Part shown: positions 19,449-28,698 of the stretch, in pieces
Layout: the number at the start of each line of letters is the position of its first letter
Position numbering within the stretch: the stretch's first letter is position 1
NCBI GenBank assembly: GCA_023392615.1
Contig: JAEVYT010000041.1
Span: forward strand, 186,001-250,000
Reading direction: 5' to 3'
Source: Bacillota bacterium
GTDB taxonomy: Bacteria; Bacillota; Clostridia; Lachnospirales; Lachnospiraceae
Length of the DNA: 64,000 nucleotides
Translations under genes and position numbers: made by a program
Notes under the pieces: generated by a model
What the model was told of the DNA's origin: nothing
The model's database searches: none
The model's input: only the letters and a program-made list of their open reading frames with translations

Positions 19449-20957
19449 CTAAATCCCATCTTCCATAATCCGATAAATCGCCTTCATATCCAGATGCTCT
19501 CTTAACGTATCCGCTAATATATCATATTGTTCTTCCTTATAGTCCTTAAAATTGGTTACAGATAATCTAGTAGAATCCAGTCCCTTTTCCTTGGCAAGAC
19601 ATCCAATTAACTTATTAGCAGTAGCGCTCTGATCAAAAATCCCATGGATATAGCTTCCGTATATGTTATTAGTACCCACTCCATCTAACTTATCCGTGTT
19701 ATCGATTTGATTCGTTATGGTTGTCAATGACAATAATTCTTCCTTCGGTGTAGAGATTCCCATATGGATTTCATATCCTTCTATCATCTCACCGGAAAGC
19801 TCATTTAAAATTCCTCCTACGTCTTGGAATTTGCCCTTTACTCTCGTTCTTATTTTTTCTTCTTGAAACACAGTATCTATTGGGAGCAAACCTATTCCCT
19901 TAATTGTAATGCCCTCTTCTGCGCAAACCTCATCTGCGATACTTTCTCCTAACATCTGAAATCCCCCGCAAATACCAAAAATAACTTTATTTTTTGAAGC
20001 TGATCTTTTAATAGCTACTTCCAATCCACTTTGTCTTAACCATAGCATATCCTTTGTTGTATTCTTCGTACCCGGTATGATAACCATATCCGGATCATTC
20101 CATTCAGAGATCTTATCTACATAGCGAAGGGATACTCCCTCCATTCGTTCCAAAATATTAAAGTCGGTAAAGTTTGAAATTCTTGGCAATCGCACTACCA
20201 CTATGTCGATAAGACCAATTTCCTTTGTGATTTGAAACCGTTGCGTAAGACTATCTTCATCCTCAATATCAACACGAATATAGGGGGTTACACCTACCAC
20301 TGGCATATTGGTACGTTCCTCTAGCATTAACGTACCCGGATCAAGAATAGATTTATCTCCCCGAAATTTATTAATAATCAACCCTTTGACAAACCGTTTT
20401 TCTTCTTCCTCTAGTAGTTCCATCGTACCGACTAATTGAGCGAATACGCCACCACGGTCTATATCCCCAACTAGTAACACCGGGGCCTTCACCATTTTAG
20501 CCATTCCCATATTAACGATATCTTCTGATTTTAAATTTATTTCTGCTGGGCTTCCTGCACCTTCGATTACTATGATATCATATTCTTCCTCTAATTGGTG
20601 ATATGCTTTAAGTATATCGGGAACTAATTGCTTTTTATAACGGAAATAATCCACTGCACTCATATTTCCATGAACCTCTCCGTTGACAATCACCTGCGAA
20701 CCGGTATCAGTTGTCGGCTTTAAGAGAATTGGATTCATAAGAACAGTAGGCTTTATCCCTGCTGCCTCGGCCTGCATTACCTGCGCGCGCCCCATCTCAA
20801 GGCCTTCTTCAGTAATAAAAGAATTCAACGCCATGTTCTGAGATTTAAACGGTGCAACACGATATCCATCCTGTGAAAAGATTCTACAGAGACCTGCGGT
20901 GATTAGACTTTTCCCAACATTGGACATCGTCCCCTGAATCATGATTGATTTTGACAT
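19449..20957 (-). CDS. cobQ: Cobyric acid synthase (CbiP/CobQ)
   Basis: ATP- and glutamine-dependent amidation of adenosylcobyrinic acid a,c-diamide at four side chains to give cobyric acid. N-terminal dethiobiotin-synthetase-like ATPase domain (MIQGTMSNVGKSLITAGLCR; APFKSQNMALNS; VIEGAGSPAEINL) and C-terminal class-I glutamine amidotransferase with nucleophile cysteine in FGICGGFQMLG and the catalytic histidine in YIHGIFD. 502 residues is the family length. Its start overlaps the end of cobD by 19 bases, indicating translational coupling. Confidence 0.96.
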   Translation of the reverse strand: MSKSIMIQGTMSNVGKSLITAGLCRIFSQDGYRVAPFKSQNMALNSFITEEGLEMGRAQVMQAEAAGIKPTVLMNPILLKPTTDTGSQVIVNGEVHGNMSAVDYFRYKKQLVPDILKAYHQLEEEYDIIVIEGAGSPAEINLKSEDIVNMGMAKMVKAPVLLVGDIDRGGVFAQLVGTMELLEEEEKRFVKGLIINKFRGDKSILDPGTLMLEERTNMPVVGVTPYIRVDIEDEDSLTQRFQITKEIGLIDIVVVRLPRISNFTDFNILERMEGVSLRYVDKISEWNDPDMVIIPGTKNTTKDMLWLRQSGLEVAIKRSASKNKVIFGICGGFQMLGESIADEVCAEEGITIKGIGLLPIDTVFQEEKIRTRVKGKFQDVGGILNELSGEMIEGYEIHMGISTPKEELLSLTTITNQIDNTDKLDGVGTNNIYGSYIHGIFDQSATANKLIGCLAKEKGLDSTRLSVTNFKDYKEEQYDILADTLREHLDMKAIYRIMEDGI

Positions 20958-21988
20958 CCAATCTCCTCCTTCATCACTTGAATTAAATATTCATTTTCTT
21001 TATGGGTACGAACTGCGATTCGATAAAACCCTTCCCTTAACCCAGGGTAATTACTGCAGTCACGAATCATTACACCTTTACTAAGACATCGTTCATACAA
21101 TCCCTTCATCGCTCGAAAAAAGATAAAATTTGCCTCAGAATGATAAACCCTACACTTTATCATCTGGAGCTCTTTCATCAGATATTCCTTTTCTTCTCTA
21201 ATTATCTCAAGTGATTTCTTTACATATTCCCCCTCTGATAATGCTGCGATTCCTGCCAATTGCGCGGGTATCGATACACTCCAGGGTTGCATTACCTGCT
21301 TCATTCTTTGCAAAAGCTTGGTATCTGAGCATACTCCATATCCGAGTCTGAGCCCTGCCATTGAATAGAGCTTCGTAAATGCTTTTAGGAGGAATAAATA
21401 CTTCGATTGATTTATTTCCTCCATAAGTGAATAATCCAAACTATTTCTTACAAAATCCATAAAGCACTCATCAACCACCAACATAACCTCACATTGCTTA
21501 CATCGATCTAACACTTTTTTTAATAATGATTTCTGTAGCAAATAACCGGTTGGGTTATTTGGATTACATAGGAACAGAATATCAATCTCCTTCGTAATTT
21601 TGCTTAAAATGTCCTTATTAAGACAAAACTTCTCCTCTTCCTTCATATCAACATAGATAATCTCGCAATCTACTGCTTTCAGTGCCTGTTCGTACTCATA
21701 AAAGCTAGGTATTGGAATTAACGCTTTCTTAGGCTTAATGGCAAGTGCCAGTGAATATATTAAATCTGCTGCTCCATTTCCGCAAATAATGTAATCATAC
21801 ATCATTCCAATCGAATCTGAGATTGCTTTCCTCAACTTCGCACAATCTGGATCTGGATAACAGCTTGATTCCACAACACCATCACAAGCCGCGCGGATAA
21901 CCCGCTCCGGAATCCCTAACGGATTTAAATTTGCAGAAAAATCATACTTCACATTATTTTGATAGACATCGCCACCGTGCTTGTACAT
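20939..21988 (-). CDS. cobD: Threonine-phosphate decarboxylase (CobD), PLP aminotransferase fold
   Basis: Makes (R)-1-amino-2-propanol O-2-phosphate, the linker of the nucleotide loop. It has the class-II aminotransferase fold with MYKHGGDVY near the start (typical of CobD), FLCNPNNPTG, MLVVDECFMDF and the PLP lysine in KAFTKLYSMAGLRLGYG. Length of 349 residues and position between cbiB and cbiP favour CobD over histidinol-phosphate aminotransferase, its closest relative. Confidence 0.92.
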   Translation of the reverse strand: MYKHGGDVYQNNVKYDFSANLNPLGIPERVIRAACDGVVESSCYPDPDCAKLRKAISDSIGMMYDYIICGNGAADLIYSLALAIKPKKALIPIPSFYEYEQALKAVDCEIIYVDMKEEEKFCLNKDILSKITKEIDILFLCNPNNPTGYLLQKSLLKKVLDRCKQCEVMLVVDECFMDFVRNSLDYSLMEEINQSKYLFLLKAFTKLYSMAGLRLGYGVCSDTKLLQRMKQVMQPWSVSIPAQLAGIAALSEGEYVKKSLEIIREEKEYLMKELQMIKCRVYHSEANFIFFRAMKGLYERCLSKGVMIRDCSNYPGLREGFYRIAVRTHKENEYLIQVMKEEIGCQNQS

Positions 21989-22077
21989 CTTATTCTCCTT
22001 ATCGTTTCATCTATATCTTTAAGTTTATGATAGATTTTAGAACCAAACTAATCGTTCTACTTATTTGATTAATTTTG

Positions 22078-23055
22078 TTATATAACATTAATCATATATT
22101 GTATAATCAACCGAATTCCATTAAACAGGATTACTCCAAGTAATGCAGTAAGATATAGAAGTTCATTCGCTCTCTTAATATCATTTTTTTGCACCTCACG
22201 AATCGGATCTCCAATGGTCTGTTTATGATGCAGTACTCCAAAGTAATAGGCATCGCCTCCTAGCTGGATCTCTAAGGCTCCAGCCACAACCGCCTCCGTA
22301 TGTGCAGAATTTGGACTTGAATGATGATTCTTATCCCTATGATATATCTTCCATGCTTTCGCGGGATGATACCTTTTAACATAAGCTGCTAGTATCATTA
22401 GATAAGCGGATAATCTGGCAGGTATATAATTTAGAACGTCATCTAACTTTGCTGCTACCCGCCCAAAGTACAGATATCTTTCATTCTTATAGCCCACCAT
22501 TGAATCCATTGTATTCACCGCTTTATACAAAACCCCCAGTATGGGACCACCAATCGCCATATAAAACATAGGAGCAATACTTCCATCCGAAGTATTCTCC
22601 GCTACTGTCTCTATTGTCGCTTTGATAATTCCATGCTCCGAAAGATTCTTTGTATCCCTACCAACAATCATGGAAACCTCTGTCCTAGCACCCTCCACAT
22701 CATCCTTAATAAGTGCATCATGCACTTTCATACTTTCATCCTTTAGGGATTTCGTGGCAAGCATCTGAGCACAGAGAATAACTTGAAACGCCAAACTAAC
22801 ATAGTGATTAATACGATTAAGCAAAACAATTAAAGCTACTGGGATTACAACTGTAATTGCAATTACCACAATCACAAGAAACATCCCGCCAATCAGTTCT
22901 CCTCTCTTATTCACCGGGAAAATCCGTCTCAAACAACGACTAGTAAGGGTTACCAATTTCCCTATTCCACGAACCGGATGCCAAAGCCAATGCGGATCAC
23001 CTAGAATAAGATCCAAAAGAAATCCACCTACTAATACAATTACGATATTATACAT
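22078..23055 (-). CDS. cbiB: Adenosylcobinamide-phosphate synthase (CbiB)
   Basis: Integral membrane enzyme joining aminopropanol phosphate to adenosylcobyric acid. Signatures LDLILGDPHWLWHPVRGIG at the N-terminus, AENTSDGSIAPMFYMAIGGP, and YIPARLSAY are those of the CbiB/CobD family; several hydrophobic segments are present over 325 residues. The start overlaps the end of the cobC gene by 16 bases. Confidence 0.95.
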   Translation of the reverse strand: MYNIVIVLVGGFLLDLILGDPHWLWHPVRGIGKLVTLTSRCLRRIFPVNKRGELIGGMFLVIVVIAITVVIPVALIVLLNRINHYVSLAFQVILCAQMLATKSLKDESMKVHDALIKDDVEGARTEVSMIVGRDTKNLSEHGIIKATIETVAENTSDGSIAPMFYMAIGGPILGVLYKAVNTMDSMVGYKNERYLYFGRVAAKLDDVLNYIPARLSAYLMILAAYVKRYHPAKAWKIYHRDKNHHSSPNSAHTEAVVAGALEIQLGGDAYYFGVLHHKQTIGDPIREVQKNDIKRANELLYLTALLGVILFNGIRLIIQYMINVI

Positions 23056-23618
23056 ATATCTTTTATTCTCCCTTTTTTTACATCGAATACCCCAATATAT
23101 CCTTCACCGTTATCCACGTGCCAATGATAATATTCGTGTTCAACATCGCCAAAATATTCTAAGATACTCATAATTGTGCCTCCGTGTACAACAAGTGCGA
23201 TATTTTGTAACTTTTGATTAATGCAATATTTAAGTATATTTTGAAATCCTACGATAGTACGTGCTTTAAATAACTTTAAATCTTCTCCACCGGGAAAAGG
23301 CTCAGTAGCATAACTATTAATCCAATCCTGATAGGCTTTATTACCGGATAGCTCTAAGTAGTTCTTATTCTCAAACTCACCAAAATCACATTCTTTTAAT
23401 TCTTCACATACATAAAAGTTTCTATCAGGGTAAATCAGCTCTGCCGTTTGACGACAACGCATTAATGGACTGATAAAAATTGCGTCTACATCAGGGTATT
23501 TATGATTTCTCATCCTTTTAATTCCAGCATCACAAATTGGCTCATCCGTCCTTCCGATATATCGTTTGATGATATTACCTTCCGTAGCAAAGTGACGTAT
23601 TAAAACAACTTTAATCAT
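23040..23618 (-). CDS. cobC: Alpha-ribazole phosphatase (CobC), histidine phosphatase superfamily
   Basis: Removes phosphate in assembly of the lower ligand. Catalytic histidine lies in LIRHFATEGN and the second histidine in LVVHGGTIMS, with the conserved arginine in SPLMRCRQTAELI; 192 residues. Histidine phosphatases vary widely in substrate, and CobC is assigned from its place between cbiB and the cobU-like gene. Overlaps both neighbours (16 and 8 bases). Confidence 0.9.
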   Translation of the reverse strand: MIKVVLIRHFATEGNIIKRYIGRTDEPICDAGIKRMRNHKYPDVDAIFISPLMRCRQTAELIYPDRNFYVCEELKECDFGEFENKNYLELSGNKAYQDWINSYATEPFPGGEDLKLFKARTIVGFQNILKYCINQKLQNIALVVHGGTIMSILEYFGDVEHEYYHWHVDNGEGYIGVFDVKKGRIKDICIIS

Positions 23619-23997
23619 GCTTTATCACCAACCCTATCCCACTCATAACCCTGTGTACTTCCTTAGCTTCCTGCGCAAGCATGCAACAAATTCTACCGGT
23701 TATCTCCCTATACCTTCTATCATAAGGTTCCATCGGGACCACACCACATCCAAGCTCATTTACAACGATAATAATGGATGGGTTATTATCGATTATCTGA
23801 TCAGTTAATGAATAAGGATCTCTATTCTCCTTCAGCATTCGATTGATCCATAAGTGAAAATGATTCACAATCGGTTGTTTAAATAGCTCGTCAATGCTAC
23901 AAACCTCTCCTTCTGCGACATCCTTCTCACTCATTCCGGTTCTTCTCAGAATATATTCTAATTTCCCCTGGTATGCACCTCCGCTTATCAACCACAT
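23611..23997 (-). CDS. Short CobU-like protein (second, degenerate copy)
   Basis: 128 residues, against about 180 for CobU. The C-terminal half keeps the CobU pattern (VVNELGCGVVPMEPYDRRYREITGR, then MSGIGLVIK), and the N-terminus begins like CobU (MWLISGGAYQGK) but the P-loop lacks the usual serine after GK and the middle part with the guanylylated histidine (HxxxR) is missing. Overlaps cobC by 8 bases and cobS by 10, and the frame is clean, so it is translated and not obviously a decaying gene. A complete CobU is encoded three genes upstream, at 24778-25323. It may have a partner or regulatory role; I cannot assign an activity. Confidence 0.8.
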   Translation of the reverse strand: MWLISGGAYQGKLEYILRRTGMSEKDVAEGEVCSIDELFKQPIVNHFHLWINRMLKENRDPYSLTDQIIDNNPSIIIVVNELGCGVVPMEPYDRRYREITGRICCMLAQEAKEVHRVMSGIGLVIKHD

Positions 23998-24752
23998 AGT
24001 TTCCCTCCAATTACTACAAATATTACAATTACAAGTTCACATAGTTGAAGGAAATACCCTGCTACATCACCTGTGATACCACCAAATTCCTTCTTGGACA
24101 TTCGATAATAATAAAGATAGGTTATTGCTAAGCCGAAAAAACAAAAAGTACTCAAAATGGGATTTATGATAGTCATTAAAACGATACAAACTAAGATGTA
24201 TGCCAACATTACGTAAGCAGTTACTTTCTTCCTTGCCTCATTCGAGAACATAGCCACCAACCCGCTATTCTTTGCTAACGGAAAGGTTACTACAGATAAA
24301 CCACTTAACGCCCTCGATAAAACAAAACCAATTGCCAAAAGTGGAAGTAATTCCTTATTCAAATCGTACCAGAAACCAAATGTTAACAAATAATATGCCA
24401 CACAGGATATTACTGCAAATGCCCCTGAATTCGGGTCCTTTAATATATCTAATTTTTTCTCCATTGGCTGATAGGAACGAAGTGCATCTGTTGTATCCAT
24501 AAACCCATCCATATGGATACCGCCTGTGATAATTAATGGTAGAATAATAATGACCATGGTATATAAAACATGGCTCACATCTAGCACACCAGAGACGTAA
24601 TCCCATAAATATAAAGCACCTCCGATCACCGCACCAATGACCGGAAAGAAACACATTACATACCTCATATTCTCTTTTGACCAATCCACTCTTGGCATCG
24701 GAACCTTAGAGTACATCCCAAATGCGATAATAAAGCTTCTAATAACAAGCAT
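23988..24752 (-). CDS. cobS: Adenosylcobinamide-GDP ribazoletransferase (cobalamin synthase, CobS)
   Basis: Membrane enzyme that joins adenosylcobinamide-GDP and alpha-ribazole (phosphate). Motif GGIHMDGFMDTTDALRSY is the family hallmark and PMPRVDWSKENMRY near the N-terminus is also typical; multiple hydrophobic segments over 254 residues. It lies between the two cobU-type genes and overlaps the second by 10 bases. Confidence 0.95.
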   Translation of the reverse strand: MLVIRSFIIAFGMYSKVPMPRVDWSKENMRYVMCFFPVIGAVIGGALYLWDYVSGVLDVSHVLYTMVIIILPLIITGGIHMDGFMDTTDALRSYQPMEKKLDILKDPNSGAFAVISCVAYYLLTFGFWYDLNKELLPLLAIGFVLSRALSGLSVVTFPLAKNSGLVAMFSNEARKKVTAYVMLAYILVCIVLMTIINPILSTFCFFGLAITYLYYYRMSKKEFGGITGDVAGYFLQLCELVIVIFVVIGGKLCG

Positions 24753-24777
24753 CCTATTTCCTGCCTTTCATTTGTTT

Positions 24778-25323
24778 CTATAGCTTACCTTTCTTCCCTA
24801 TCATCGGAATACCATGAATCACCTCTATCACCTGATCTGCCCTATTGCATATACTCTGATTGATTTGACCTAATACCTTCATGTATTCTAGAGTTGTAGA
24901 ATCATAAGATATACCGTCCTCAAAGATATTATTTGTTACGATAACCAAATTCTCTGATTGATGAATCAACCCTTCTACCCCTGATAATATTTCTTCCACT
25001 GTATTACTTACAGCTCCATCCGTTGAGAACATCTCATTCGCTACCAGATTAGACATACACTCTAATAATATCGAGGAATGAGGCGGAATTATAACCTTCC
25101 CCAAGCCGTGATAACATTCTATCGTAGTAAAGTTCTTGTCTTCCCTCATCTTCTGATGCTTCTTTATTCTAATTCTGGTTTCTTTATCAAAAGGTTGCAT
25201 GGTAGCAATATATATCAAAGAGCTCTTATTGACTTTTGACAATTTTAATATATAATTTTCTGCATATTCTGATTTACCGCTGCCGCTACCACCGATTATT
25301 ACTGATATCATAAATTTAGCCAT
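24778..25323 (-). CDS. cobU: Adenosylcobinamide kinase / adenosylcobinamide-phosphate guanylyltransferase (CobU)
   Basis: Activates adenosylcobinamide to its GDP derivative. P-loop GGSGSGKSEYAE and the guanylylated-histidine region IKKHQKMRED followed by FTTIECYHGL match the CobU family, and the C-terminus retains VTNNIFEDGISY and the GQINQSICNRADQVIEVIHGIP pattern. I placed the start at ATG 25323 (MAKFMISVIIGG) because AGGAAAGG precedes it; an earlier in-frame start at 25416 would add 31 residues unlike the family. 181 residues is the family length. Confidence 0.92.
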   Translation of the reverse strand: MAKFMISVIIGGSGSGKSEYAENYILKLSKVNKSSLIYIATMQPFDKETRIRIKKHQKMREDKNFTTIECYHGLGKVIIPPHSSILLECMSNLVANEMFSTDGAVSNTVEEILSGVEGLIHQSENLVIVTNNIFEDGISYDSTTLEYMKVLGQINQSICNRADQVIEVIHGIPMIGKKGKL

Positions 25324-25459
25324 ACCTTTCCTACCTGTTGCTTTTGTAAAATAAATTATTATAAGTAACGAAGTTGTAATGCCATAATTCTGATTGCATG
25401 AGCATAGTAATATCACTAAAATTAATTACTTATTGTACAAAAGCCATATTCTACTTACA

Positions 25460-26512
25460 TTATAAGGGTTGATATGCCTCTATTTCGATTTCTTCAAAGG
25501 TACTCATTTCTCGGTACACCGCTAATGCCATATCCAGTAATGGATATAGTGCTATCGCACCGGTACCTTCACCAAGACACATATCACAGGTGAGGAACGG
25601 GCTCAATCCAAGTGCAGTAAGTATTAACATTCCCGCATTTTCCTTGGATACATGAGATGGGAGGATATAATCACTCACCTTTGGCTCTATCCTTGTCGCA
25701 ACCAATGCAGCAACCGAAGAGATAAACCCATCAATAACAACAGGGACGTTTGCCGCTGCTCCCCCCAGATATAATCCTACGATTCCTGCGATATCTAATC
25801 CGCCTACTTTAGCCAATACATCAATAGGGTCATTTTTGTCTGGAATATTTATCTCAATAGCCTGCTTAATTACATTAATTTTTCTTATTAAACCCTCATC
25901 AGTTAATCCAGCCCCCTTACCTGTAACTATTTCCACCGGTACATCCAAGATAACAGCTGCAATTGCACTGCTTATCGTAGTATTTCCAATACCCATCTCA
26001 CCGGTCGCTATGATTTGGCATCCTTGTTCCTTTAGTTTAAAGACAGTATCAATACCTACCTCGATTGCCCTGATAGCCTGTTCCCTAGTCATCGCAGGTT
26101 CCTGTGCAATATTCCCGGTGCCATAAGCTATCTTATTATGATTCCCCAATCTGGTATCACGATTTATTCCGATATCGATCGGATATACATCCGCTCCAGC
26201 CTGCTTTGCCATAACGCATGCACAGGATTTCATATCCAGGAAATTCTCTGCAACTATAGCGGTAACTTCACTTCCGGTTTGGGTAACTCCCTCCTTCACG
26301 ACTCCGTTATCCGCACACATGATTACTAGTGCCTTTTTATCAAGTACTATCTGTGTAGTTCCAATAATTCCGGCAATCTTAATTATCGCTTCCTCAAGCT
26401 TACCCATACTATGTAATGGTTTTGCGATACTATCCCACCTATTTCTACAGCTTGCCATCACCTGTGTATTTGTTCCATTAATCTCATTCAATATATCTTC
26501 AATTTTTTTCAA
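25460..26512 (-). CDS. cobT: Nicotinate-nucleotide:dimethylbenzimidazole phosphoribosyltransferase (CobT)
   Basis: Makes alpha-ribazole phosphate for the lower ligand. Family signatures: KPLHSMGKLEEAI, MCADNGVVKEGVTQTG, TGEMGIGNTTISSAIAA, GKGAGL and the C-terminal catalytic-glutamate region LGEGTGAIALYPLLDMAL. 350 residues is the normal length. It follows cbiA after 162 bases and leads the lower-ligand block. Confidence 0.96.
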   Translation of the reverse strand: MKKIEDILNEINGTNTQVMASCRNRWDSIAKPLHSMGKLEEAIIKIAGIIGTTQIVLDKKALVIMCADNGVVKEGVTQTGSEVTAIVAENFLDMKSCACVMAKQAGADVYPIDIGINRDTRLGNHNKIAYGTGNIAQEPAMTREQAIRAIEVGIDTVFKLKEQGCQIIATGEMGIGNTTISSAIAAVILDVPVEIVTGKGAGLTDEGLIRKINVIKQAIEINIPDKNDPIDVLAKVGGLDIAGIVGLYLGGAAANVPVVIDGFISSVAALVATRIEPKVSDYILPSHVSKENAGMLILTALGLSPFLTCDMCLGEGTGAIALYPLLDMALAVYREMSTFEEIEIEAYQPL

Positions 26513-26674
26513 GAGAGCCTCCGCTTTCTGTTTATTTCTCTATACTTTCAAACACTAATCGCTCATAATCATACTAGCCTTACATGTTTTATTAGTTTAA
26601 TGTAATTATTTTATTGATTACTTTCTTATTCATATCTACTTATCAACTTCTTATCTTATATTAATCATTTACTA

Positions 26675-28033
26675 TTATTCATGATATTTCTGGCACTTTT
26701 GTAAGAATCGATAGGGCACTTGTGGATTCGAATAATAATAAAGATGAGGAAACCCTAATGCCATCGTATCGTTGCCGTGAATACAGTTCCAATTAGTATC
26801 CCGATTTGGTTTCCGTGCTATCAGGGATTCTCCAAGTGCTGTACTATCAAAATAATGAAACTCATGTCCTCTGATTCCTTCCCCTTCCTTAAGAAGAAGC
26901 TGATCATGATTTGCGAATAAATCAATATATCCAAATCGATTCAATCGATTCGTCTTATATACCTCTCCATCAATCACACCTACCATAGGATATCTCTGAC
27001 CTTCAATATCTTCCATGCTCCGATGTAGGTACATAAAACCCCCACACTCCGCTATACAAGGTAAACCGTTTAAAACAGCCTCTTTTATTGACTCTTTCAT
27101 CGATATATTCTCACTTAGCCTCTTTGCCGCTAATTCCGGATACCCTCCGCTAAGAATTAATCCCTGAACTCCATTGGGCAACTCATTGTCATACATCGGT
27201 GAAAACTCTACAAGCTCTCCTCCCATATCCTGTAGCAATTTAAGATTATCCTCATAGTGAAAGCAGAATGCTTCATCCTTCGATACTGCAATTCTGACTT
27301 TTTGGTTTAAACATGGTATATACGGCTCTTGATATGTTAATTCCGATGTATTATCTGCTAGCTTGAGTATCTCATCAATTTCAAGCGTCTGCTCGAATAT
27401 CTGCGCCAACTCATTTAATTTTTGTTTATAATCCTTCACTTCTTCCGGTAAGACCAAACCCAAGTGTCTGCTTTCAATTACAAGATTGGTAACCTGAGGA
27501 ATATACCCAAGAACACGAACGGACAACTCCTCCTCGATTCTATTTTTAATATCTTCATACAACCGCTCCGAAATCCGGTTAAGAATCACTCCCTTGATAT
27601 GACTGTCCTGTTTAAATTTGAGAAAGCCCTGAATAATGGGCAATATGGATAAACTCATTCCTTTACAATTTACCACCAATATAACCGGAGTATCCATAAT
27701 CTTGGCCATCTCATACGAAGATGCTTGATAAGAAGATACAGAAAGCCCGTCGTAAAAGCCCATCACGCCTTCAATTACCGAGATCTCACATTCTCCTGCA
27801 CTTCGTGAAAACAGATACCTGACCGTATTCTCATCTGTAAAAAAACTATCCAGATTCTTTGATTTCGCACCAATAACCTTGGTATGAAACATCGGATCGA
27901 TATAGTCAGGTCCACATTTAAATGCCCCGGTTTTAAGACCTCGATTAACTAACGCCTGTAAAAGCCCGCAGCTAACCATAGTTTTTCCACTTCCACTCGA
28001 GGGTGCGCTAATCATAATTCTTGGTAGTTTCAT
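26675..28033 (-). CDS. cbiA: Cobyrinic acid a,c-diamide synthase (CbiA)
   Basis: Glutamine-dependent amidation of the a and c acetates of the corrin ring. N-terminal P-loop SAPSSGSGKTMVSCGLL and FKCGPDYIDPMFH, and C-terminal glutamine amidotransferase with nucleophile cysteine in IAECGGFMYL and the catalytic histidine in RGHEFHY; 452 residues is usual. First large gene after the cobalamin riboswitch. Early ring-building genes (cbiC to cbiT) are not in the window, so they are elsewhere or the cell salvages corrinoids. Confidence 0.96.
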   Translation of the reverse strand: MKLPRIMISAPSSGSGKTMVSCGLLQALVNRGLKTGAFKCGPDYIDPMFHTKVIGAKSKNLDSFFTDENTVRYLFSRSAGECEISVIEGVMGFYDGLSVSSYQASSYEMAKIMDTPVILVVNCKGMSLSILPIIQGFLKFKQDSHIKGVILNRISERLYEDIKNRIEEELSVRVLGYIPQVTNLVIESRHLGLVLPEEVKDYKQKLNELAQIFEQTLEIDEILKLADNTSELTYQEPYIPCLNQKVRIAVSKDEAFCFHYEDNLKLLQDMGGELVEFSPMYDNELPNGVQGLILSGGYPELAAKRLSENISMKESIKEAVLNGLPCIAECGGFMYLHRSMEDIEGQRYPMVGVIDGEVYKTNRLNRFGYIDLFANHDQLLLKEGEGIRGHEFHYFDSTALGESLIARKPNRDTNWNCIHGNDTMALGFPHLYYYSNPQVPYRFLQKCQKYHE

Positions 28034-28197
28034 ATAGAATCACTCCTTTCTTTGTAACATTTATTCTCTTAATAATTTCCTCTTAATAACTTTTTTCTTA
28101 ATAATACTTCGGGTAACGCATCCCTACTCATTTTCATGCTCTTATTAATTCTTTTATTAAATTATTATAAGCACTTATATGGTGTTGAAGACACAAC

Positions 28198-28241
28198 AAA
28201 AGGGCTTAAACCAGAAGAAATTTCTTTTCCGATTAAAGCCC
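28198..28241 (-). terminator. Candidate riboswitch-controlled terminator before cbiA
   Basis: On the minus strand GGGCTTTAA pairs with TTTAAGCCC (six perfect pairs, then one mismatch and two pairs), with an inner AAGAAA/TTTCTT, followed by TTTTGTTG. It lies between the B12 aptamer and cbiA and starts three bases after the stop codon of the small leader ORF. The stem is modest and the T tract short, so attenuation is plausible but not certain. Confidence 0.6.
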
Positions 28242-28243
28242 GA

Positions 28244-28336
28244 CTAAATTTTGATTAATAATGACAATGTTATTTGATTACTGTCCTTTAATTTGCCGGA
28301 ATGATCTAATTCATTGAAGGTAAGATCATCTGTCAT
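28244..28336 (-). CDS. 30-codon leader ORF between the B12 riboswitch and cbiA
   Basis: An ATG at 28336 is preceded by AGGAGGAG at ideal spacing (six bases), one of the best ribosome sites in the window. The frame encodes 30 residues, MTDDLTFNELDHSGKLKDSN and then QITLSLLIKI, and stops three bases before the terminator stem. I do not recognise the product; there is no membrane segment or metal motif. It may be a translated leader coupling ribosome position to terminator folding, a small protein, or a remnant of a lost gene. Confidence 0.45.
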   Translation of the reverse strand: MTDDLTFNELDHSGKLKDSNQITLSLLIKI

Positions 28337-28389
28337 ACTGTACTCCTCCTGCTCCCTCTTCCCTCCGAAGTGTAGCAAAACAAATATAT

Positions 28390-28598
28390 ATGGCAGGTTT
28401 CCTGACTTACGATTAACTTACTTACTGCGGTCTTCTCAGATTCAGGCAATCCTTTCAACCGAAACAATGTTTCCGGCAACTGATTGAAGTTCTACCTTTC
28501 ACCAATGACTAATTCTTGCAGCTTTCAAATCGTTTACAGTAGCGGGGGCTGTTGTGGACTTGAACCACATTCCCTTTTAACTTTTTGCAAAGCACCAT
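28390..28598 (-). ncRNA. Cobalamin (B12) riboswitch
   Basis: Read on the minus strand it starts GGTGC (28596-28592), continues with AAAAGGGAATGTGG, then CAGCCCCCGCTACTGTAA, and ends with the B12 box AAGTCAGGAAACCTGCCA near 28409-28392. These are the conserved blocks of the class-I cobalamin aptamer in the right order and spacing. It heads the cobalamin operon and should shut it off when adenosylcobalamin is plentiful. Confidence 0.93.
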
Positions 28599-28698
28599 AT
28601 TGTAATTCAATATTATATCGGTTATTAACTGATATTGCAAGGAGTCATAAATTTTTCTTGCTATGTTCTTTCTATGATAGTATCTTTATTTTCACTCG

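Noticed and set aside
23611..23997. Pseudogene of cobU
   Set aside because: Frame is intact, overlaps neighbours at both ends, and keeps conserved C-terminal residues; absence of the P-loop serine is better called divergence.
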